A stretch of 27,391 nt of DNA from JBKQHQ01 sp052148715 (GTDB lineage Bacteria > Pseudomonadota > Alphaproteobacteria > Rhizobiales > Xanthobacteraceae), in the NCBI GenBank assembly GCA_052148715.1, contig JBKQHQ010000037.1, forward strand, positions 1 to 27,391, in the 5' to 3' direction. A program made the translations under genes and the position numbers. Below the pieces are notes generated by a model, which saw only the letters and a program-made list of their open reading frames with translations, did no database searches and was not told the DNA's origin. The number at the start of each line of letters is the position of its first letter. The stretch's first letter is position 1. Of this stretch, positions 23,063 through 27,391 are shown one piece after another.

Positions 23063-23092
23063 GGAGCTCGGGCATTCCCGAGTTCCTTGTTT
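23063..23092 (+). terminator. Rho-independent terminator after the DUF1330 gene
   Basis: GGAGCTCGGG (23063-23072) pairs with CCCGAGTTCC (23077-23086) with a CATT loop and one G-T wobble, followed by the T-rich TTGTTT. It lies 50 bp past the DUF1330 stop and separates that gene from the downstream EAL gene. Confidence 0.8.
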
Positions 23093-23479
23093 AACTATTC
23101 GCGAACCGGACACATCTGACTGGCGTGGTCAAGAGTGAGGGCAGGTCTTTTCCAGAAAATGCTCTAACCAGCCAAGATGATCTCGACTCCGGTCGGCCTT
23201 GTCGGCTGCCAGGAGCTTAGTTTTTTCGTGGGGGTTATTGTTCCTCGAAACTAAAATTGCCTTACGACAACGCGGAGCGCGGCCGCGCGAAACCGCATTG
23301 GAATTTTACAGGAGATGGGCCGACGTACGAATTATTAGTGATAATTTTTACTTAAACCGGCGGCATTCAAAGGTTGGTCTAACGTTGACCTAGCGCTTTT
23401 GGCGCGGATTTCGATCCATAAACGCGTTGTAAACAGGTGTTGGTTATGGTGACCCCGCCCTTTGCCAAGTGAGCCGGTT
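23093..23479. other. AT-richer gene-free region upstream of the EAL gene
   Basis: No gene is credible here; the longest ORF (23199-23393) has no protein-like character. The stretch is clearly more AT-rich than its surroundings, especially 23217-23254 and 23325-23360. TTAGTTT (23217-23223) and AAACTAA (23248-23254) are inverted, and AATTAT (23330-23335) with ATAATT (23341-23346) forms an AT dyad. It likely holds the promoter of the EAL-buf genes and possibly a small RNA, neither of which can be proved by eye. Confidence 0.4.
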
Positions 23480-25087
23480 ATGAGCTTTCGCCGGTCGCGA
23501 GCGACCCATCTTTCTCTGCTGGCTCTATCGATAGCCCTCTTCACCGGTGGGGCGCACGTCATTTTTAGCCGCCTCATCGACGGACAAAATACCAAGCAGC
23601 TGCGCGAGCTGAACGAGCTCGTTCTGCGACGTGCCGAATTGGCGGTCGACTACGCTTTCATCGCGCTCGGCGAACTGGTCGAGAAGGGGACCGCGAGTTG
23701 TGATCAAGCGGCCACCAGCGATCTTCGCCGCCAAGTTTATCAGCGCAGTATTATCAAAGATATCCGGGTCGTCGACGGTTCGGGTCGAGTGATTTGCTCG
23801 GCCTTTCCCGAAACCTTGGAATTCGATGCGCAAAGCGTGCCGGCCGCGGGACAGATCGGGGGGCGCAACACCAACGTGCAATTGTTTCCGCTGCCGCAGC
23901 AGTCCGGGGTCGCCCTCGGCGTGCGGTGGCAAGTGATAAGCGAATTATCGTTGATCGCGATCGTCAATATGGATGCGTTCTTGTTTGACGTCCTGCCCGA
24001 TGAATTGCGCGAGGCGAGCGCCGTGTTTCTCAAGCTCAGCGGCGGGAGCACCATTGCGAGCTACTCGGCCGGCGGCAGCAAAGGGGACGCCAAGCCTTCG
24101 TTGGTGGGCCTGTCGACTGAGTCTGAGCGATATCCGCTCATCTCGTCTATCGAGATCGAGGCCGGCGCATTCGGTCGCTGGAACCGGGAGCCCGAGGGCA
24201 TCGTGCTCGGGATCGGTGCGATTCTCGGCGCGTTGTTCGGGCTTCTTTTGCGCAAGATCATCGATCGTCCTCCCGACTCCATGGCCGAGCTGGATGGCGC
24301 GCTCGCCAGAAAGGAATTCAAGCCCTTCATGCAGCCGATCTTCTCGCTGACGACCGGGGCAATCGTCGGCTGCGAGGTCTTGGCGCGGTGGGTCCGGCGA
24401 GACGGCTCGATGGTGCCGCCCTATCGGTTCATACCGCTGGCGGAAGAGAGCGGTCGAATACGTCTCCTCACACAGCATATCGTTACCGACGCCCTGCAAC
24501 ACTTGCAACCGTGGCTCAAGCGTCACAAGAGTTTCAAGGTTGGAATCAACATCGCGCCCAATCAGCTGCTGTCGCCCGGATTTGTCGGCGAATTCAAGCA
24601 GCTCGTATCGCGGGCAAAAGTCTCGGCGCGCCAAATCGTCATCGAGCTTACCGAGCGCCAGGAGATTGAAGACTTAGGGCGGGCCGCGGCCGTGATCGCT
24701 GAGCTGCGCGAGCATGGCTTCAAGGTAGCCATTGACGACGCGGGTACCGGCCACAGTGGGCTGTCTTACGTGCAGAAGCTCGGGGTCGACACGATCAAGA
24801 TCGACAAGCTGTTTGTCGACTCCGTCGGCAGCGACCGCAGCGCCCGCGTCGTGGTTGAGATGCTGGTTCGTGTGGCGGCCGAGCTGCATATGACCACCGT
24901 CGCCGAGGGCATCGAAAGTGAGGACCAGATCGCCGCGTTGCAGCGCTGCGGCGTCGACGAGGGGCAAGGCTATGTGGTGTCCCCGCCAATCACCCCAGAG
25001 GCTTTCTCGGCGCTGATCGAAAATCGCGCCGCGACTGAAGCCAAGCTCATCCCGGCATTCTCGCCTTTGCGTGCGGGCGCCGCATGA
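23480..25087 (+). CDS. membrane c-di-GMP phosphodiesterase, CSS-type sensor plus EAL domain
   Basis: A 535-residue protein from ATG 23480 (a TTG at 23462 is also in frame). Helix 1 lies at 11-30 and helix 2 at 238-257. The periplasmic loop has just two cysteines, Cys74 (TASCDQ) and Cys106 (VICSAFPE), as in CSS-motif phosphodiesterases such as E. coli PdeC. The EAL domain spans about 270-520: E-V-L (299-301, an EAL variant), INIAPNQL (Asn357/361), ELTER (Glu389), IDDAGTGHSG (Asp419-420), IKIDKLF (Lys440), VAEGIES (Glu476) and QGYVVSPPI (Gln496). All main metal and catalytic residues are kept, so it should hydrolyse c-di-GMP to pGpG. In relatives, a reduced CSS domain activates the enzyme. It lies 54 bp upstream of bufA on the same strand. 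Confidence 0.92.
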   Translation: MSFRRSRATHLSLLALSIALFTGGAHVIFSRLIDGQNTKQLRELNELVLRRAELAVDYAFIALGELVEKGTASCDQAATSDLRRQVYQRSIIKDIRVVDGSGRVICSAFPETLEFDAQSVPAAGQIGGRNTNVQLFPLPQQSGVALGVRWQVISELSLIAIVNMDAFLFDVLPDELREASAVFLKLSGGSTIASYSAGGSKGDAKPSLVGLSTESERYPLISSIEIEAGAFGRWNREPEGIVLGIGAILGALFGLLLRKIIDRPPDSMAELDGALARKEFKPFMQPIFSLTTGAIVGCEVLARWVRRDGSMVPPYRFIPLAEESGRIRLLTQHIVTDALQHLQPWLKRHKSFKVGINIAPNQLLSPGFVGEFKQLVSRAKVSARQIVIELTERQEIEDLGRAAAVIAELREHGFKVAIDDAGTGHSGLSYVQKLGVDTIKIDKLFVDSVGSDRSARVVVEMLVRVAAELHMTTVAEGIESEDQIAALQRCGVDEGQGYVVSPPITPEAFSALIENRAATEAKLIPAFSPLRAGAA

Positions 25088-25141
25088 GCGCCACAACTCA
25101 AGCTGAACCACCCAACCAACCTGGCAACATCGGAGGATATC

Positions 25142-25411
25142 ATGAGCAAACGTGTCGCCATTGCTTCCGCGCTGGCTGCGGCCATCGCCTCGCCAAGCCT
25201 CGTTTCGGCGGACCCCGTGCCGGAGCCGAAGTCGTTTAAGGCGGACAAGTGCTATGGCCTTGCCAAGGCCGGCAAGAACGACTGCGCCTCGACCGGCAAC
25301 AATGCCTGCGCCGGCACCACGAAGATCAACGGCGACCCGAGAGCGTGGATCTACGTGCCCGCCGGCTATTGCGAGCGGATCGTGGGCGGCAGCGTGACGC
25401 CGAAGACGTGA
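25142..25411 (+). CDS. bufA: bufferin-type metallophore precursor (DUF2282)
   Basis: An 89-residue precursor from ATG 25142 with GGAGG-type ribosome site 6 nt upstream. A Sec signal occupies residues 1-23, with likely cleavage after VSA. Four cysteines remain: Cys37 (DKCYGLAKAG), Cys48 (KNDCAS), Cys56 (NACAGT) and Cys77 (AGYCERIVGG). KCYGvAKaGkNDCA and the CAGT segment are the family signature. Bufferins are ribosomal peptides whose cysteines are converted by a DUF692/MNIO enzyme into thiooxazole-type heterocycles. They are exported, bind copper and protect against copper stress. The modifying enzyme and its partner follow directly. Confidence 0.92.
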   Translation: MSKRVAIASALAAAIASPSLVSADPVPEPKSFKADKCYGLAKAGKNDCASTGNNACAGTTKINGDPRAWIYVPAGYCERIVGGSVTPKT

Positions 25412-25429
25412 TCAGATGGCCGCGTAGCC

Positions 25430-26311
25430 ATGACCATCACGCGGAACTGTCCGGTGCCGGGCAGGGCGGGCGTCGGTCTGCGACTTCCGCATCTGGCGGA
25501 GGTCGTGGCCGCCCGTCCGCCGGCCGCCTGGCTGGAAATCCACCCCGAGAACTTTATTGCAAACCCGCACGCGACCGAGCTTCTGATTGAGCTGTCGGGC
25601 CACTATCGAATCTCGCTGCACACCGTCGGCGTGTCGATCGGCAGTGTCGGCGGCATCGACCATTCGCATTTGCTGCGCCTTCGCCGGCTTGTCGACGCGA
25701 TCGATCCGATCCTGGTTTCCGGGCACCTTGCCTGGTCGACCCACGACGGCGCATTCCTCAACGATCTTCTGCCTCTGCCATATGATGAAGAATCACTGCG
25801 GCTCTTGGCCGTGCATATCGACGAGGTTCAGGAGGGGCTCGGGCGGCGGTACCTGGTCGAGAACCCGTCAAGATACGTCGGCTTCGCGCATTCAACGATG
25901 AACGAGGTCGAGTTCCTCAGTGCACTGGCGCAACGGACCGGCTGTCTGCTTCTGTGCGACGTGAGCAACGTCTATCTCAGTGCTCACAACATGCGCTTCG
26001 ATCCGTACCGGTATCTCGAGGGACTGCCGGCGGACGCGATCGGCGAGGTGCATTTGGGCGGTTTCGAAGCGGAGGCGGATGAAGCGGATCCGAGCGCGAC
26101 TGTGCTCATCGATACCCACGCGGCCAAGGTCGCCGAACCCGTCTGGGACCTTTATGCCTGCGCCGTGCGCCGGTTCGGCCGGAAGCCGACCTTGATTGAA
26201 TGGGATAACGACCTGCCGCCCTTCGCGACCTTGCTCGCCGAGGCGAAGCACGCGGACGCCGTGGCGTCTTTGGCTGCGTCCTCGCAGGTATGTCATGCCT
26301 GCGCTGGCTAG
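25430..26311 (+). CDS. bufB: MNIO (DUF692) multinuclear iron oxidase of bufferin maturation
   Basis: A 293-residue TIM-barrel enzyme starting 18 bp after bufA. The start (GRAGVGLRLPHLAEVV) and the putative iron ligands are typical: HPENF (residues 38-42), His64 (SLHTVGVS), His99 (SGHLAWS), Glu144 (VENPSRYV), Asp177 and Asn180 (CDVSNVY), His208 (EVHLGG), Asp228/His230 (IDTHA) and Glu257 (IEWDND). DUF692 enzymes use two or three irons to oxidise cysteines in precursor peptides, here those of BufA. It overlaps bufC by 17 bp, which indicates tight coupling. Confidence 0.95.
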   Translation: MTITRNCPVPGRAGVGLRLPHLAEVVAARPPAAWLEIHPENFIANPHATELLIELSGHYRISLHTVGVSIGSVGGIDHSHLLRLRRLVDAIDPILVSGHLAWSTHDGAFLNDLLPLPYDEESLRLLAVHIDEVQEGLGRRYLVENPSRYVGFAHSTMNEVEFLSALAQRTGCLLLCDVSNVYLSAHNMRFDPYRYLEGLPADAIGEVHLGGFEAEADEADPSATVLIDTHAAKVAEPVWDLYACAVRRFGRKPTLIEWDNDLPPFATLLAEAKHADAVASLAASSQVCHACAG

Positions 26312-27083
26312 AGTCCAATCCGATCTCTTTCGTGCGGTGGTCGCGGGCGAGGGTGCCGATGTTGCGCCGTTGCTCGTGGGCGGCATCGACCCGCGCAAGC
26401 GCCTTGCCATCCATCGGCGTCACTATGAAACAAGCTTGGTCCAGGCGTTGCTCGGCAAGTTTCCGGCAACGCATTGGCTCGTCGGATCGCCGTTTATTGT
26501 TGATGCCGCGCGTGACTTCGTGCGCTCGCGCCCCCCAACGGCGCCTTGCATCGCCGAATACGGCGGCGACTTTCCAAATTTTCTTTCCAGCCGATCGGCC
26601 GCCGACAATCATCCCTACCTACGGCCGTTCGTGGAGCTTGAATGGCACCTTGGGCAGGTGACGATTGCGGTTGAGCGGCCGGGCTTAGCGCTCGATGACG
26701 TTTCGGCAGTCGCCCCCGAGGCGCTGATGGACATGGGGCTCGTTGTGCAGCCTGGAGTTCGTTATCTGCGCGCGCCGGCACCGATTGATGATTTGATGGG
26801 CTTCTATTTGACCGGCAGCGCCCCGGCCCAATTTCAGCTTGCGCCCGCTGACATATGCCTTGAGGTCCGCGGCGCCCGCGGACGGTTTCAAATCGATCGG
26901 CTCGATGCGGGAGAGTTTGCATTCCGCAAGGCAATCCTCGATGGGGAACCCGTTGGGATCGCCGCCGAGCGCGCGCTGGACATCGATCCTGCGTTCGATT
27001 CCGGCCGATCCTTCGTGCGATTGATGACGGATCGTCTGGTCACCGCAACGCGGACCGCGGAGCAAACTGATGGCATCCGCTGA
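26295..27083 (+). CDS. bufC: DUF2063-family partner protein of bufferin maturation
   Basis: A 262-residue protein from ATG 26295, inside the 3' end of bufB. MPALARVQSDLFRAVVAG is the usual DUF2063 start and it continues with RKRLAIHRRHYETSLVQALL and KFPATHWLVG. The N-terminal DNA-binding-like helical domain is joined to a C-terminal domain (about 150-250) thought to present the precursor to the MNIO enzyme as a RiPP recognition element. The bufA-bufB-bufC order is the standard compact operon. The family's usual downstream DoxX-type bufD gene is absent; a DUF1330 gene fragment follows instead. Confidence 0.92.
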   Translation: MPALARVQSDLFRAVVAGEGADVAPLLVGGIDPRKRLAIHRRHYETSLVQALLGKFPATHWLVGSPFIVDAARDFVRSRPPTAPCIAEYGGDFPNFLSSRSAADNHPYLRPFVELEWHLGQVTIAVERPGLALDDVSAVAPEALMDMGLVVQPGVRYLRAPAPIDDLMGFYLTGSAPAQFQLAPADICLEVRGARGRFQIDRLDAGEFAFRKAILDGEPVGIAAERALDIDPAFDSGRSFVRLMTDRLVTATRTAEQTDGIR

Positions 27084-27122
27084 CCACGCAACGCCAGCGA
27101 TAATGGAGCCGCCGCAACGCCG

Positions 27123-27200
27123 GCGCAAAAGGAGGTCGATGCGATTCGCGAAAAAGCATCCAGGTCGCGCGAATTCTTCGTCGAGGCTTTCGCCAACTAG
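27123..27200 (+). pseudogene. 3' fragment of a second DUF1330 gene
   Basis: Seventy-eight bases encode AQKEVDAIREKASRSREF and then FVEAFAN with a TAG stop, matching the last 26 codons of the DUF1330 gene at 22935-23012 (72 of 78 bases identical by hand comparison; three changes alter codons, of which two change charge or side chain modestly). Upstream of it the frame has no DUF1330 sequence, only the bufC end and about 40 bp of spacer. It is a truncated duplicate left by recombination. Confidence 0.85.
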
Positions 27201-27230
27201 TTGTGCGTATCGAGTGAGGACGGCGCGTTC

Positions 27231-27391
27231 TCATCCTTTCGACGCCGCGAGCGAAGCAAAACCAGCGCCGGCATCCGCAAGCCGTTTGAGCAGGGCGGCA
27301 GGCTGCAACGCCGCATCGCCGCTGCGCCCGGCATAAAATGCCAGCCGGTCGCGAACGGCGGGAAGACCGATCTGGTCCGCATAGTACATCG
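27231..27391 (-). CDS. 3-hydroxyacyl-CoA dehydrogenase, C-terminal end (partial)
   Basis: The minus strand reads MYYADQIGLPAVRDRLAFYA and then GRSGDAALQPAALLKRLADA, ending FASLAASKG at TGA 27233-27231; the gene continues past the right edge. The pattern of (F/Y)YAD..GL..V...I..F, then a P..LL..L...G..FA.L ending, is that of the C-terminal helical domain of NAD-dependent 3-hydroxyacyl-CoA dehydrogenases, including the multifunctional fatty-acid oxidation proteins. No catalytic residues are within the window. It converges on the DUF1330 fragment. Confidence 0.75.
   Translation of the reverse strand, partial: MYYADQIGLPAVRDRLAFYAGRSGDAALQPAALLKRLADAGAGFASLAASKG

Noticed and set aside
23199..23393. 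64-codon ORF in the AT-rich gap
   Set aside because: No ribosome site, no protein-like pattern and the base composition of a non-coding stretch.

Overview
The window is GC-rich DNA (roughly 60-65% by eye), dense with genes, and looks like the chromosome of an alphaproteobacterium of the Bradyrhizobium/Rhodopseudomonas/Xanthobacteraceae type. The grounds are the codon use, a six-helix His-rich MCP, a membrane urate oxidase with a cytochrome c tail, a bufferin operon, DUF1330 proteins, and short palindromes of the CCTCTCCCCGC...GCGGGGAGAGG kind common in this group. This is inference from gene content; no 16S or other marker is present.

Left edge (1-2.8 kb): the 5' end of an IS256-type transposase gene, a VapBC-type toxin-antitoxin pair whose toxin is broken by one in-frame amber codon, then a chemoreceptor gene coupled to a small exported protein (minus strand).

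Purine/ureide block (2.9-17.1 kb): a BmpA-type ABC importer operon on the minus strand (binding protein, two permeases, a biuret-hydrolase-like cysteine hydrolase, dual ATPase). Next is a minus-strand urate operon: puuD (membrane urate oxidase with cytochrome c), puuE (allantoinase), and a fused OHCU decarboxylase/HIU hydrolase. Divergent from it are allC (allantoate amidohydrolase) and a coupled second M20 hydrolase. Convergent to that pair is an orphan CoxL/XdhB-type molybdenum hydroxylase large subunit. Together these can carry urate through HIU, OHCU, allantoin and allantoate to ureidoglycine and ammonia, with uptake of a related N-rich solute.

Middle (17.3-19.1 kb): an HU-family protein, a GlsB/YeaQ-type membrane protein, two small hypothetical genes and tRNA-Arg(CCT).

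ABC/PDZ/protease block (19.1-22.5 kb): a frameshifted ABC exporter ATPase overlaps a gene for an 881-residue protein. That protein joins a two-half ABC-2 permease, a HtrA-type PDZ domain in the first extracytoplasmic loop and a C-terminal CPBP (CAAX-type) intramembrane protease. This is the most unusual object in the window.

Right side (22.6-27.4 kb): a secreted DUF1330 protein with a clear terminator, an AT-richer gene-free stretch, a CSS-EAL c-di-GMP phosphodiesterase, and the bufferin genes bufA-bufB-bufC. A 78-bp, ~92% identical copy of the DUF1330 gene's 3' end follows bufC, so the EAL-buf segment is flanked by direct repeats. The window ends in the 3' end of a 3-hydroxyacyl-CoA dehydrogenase gene on the minus strand.
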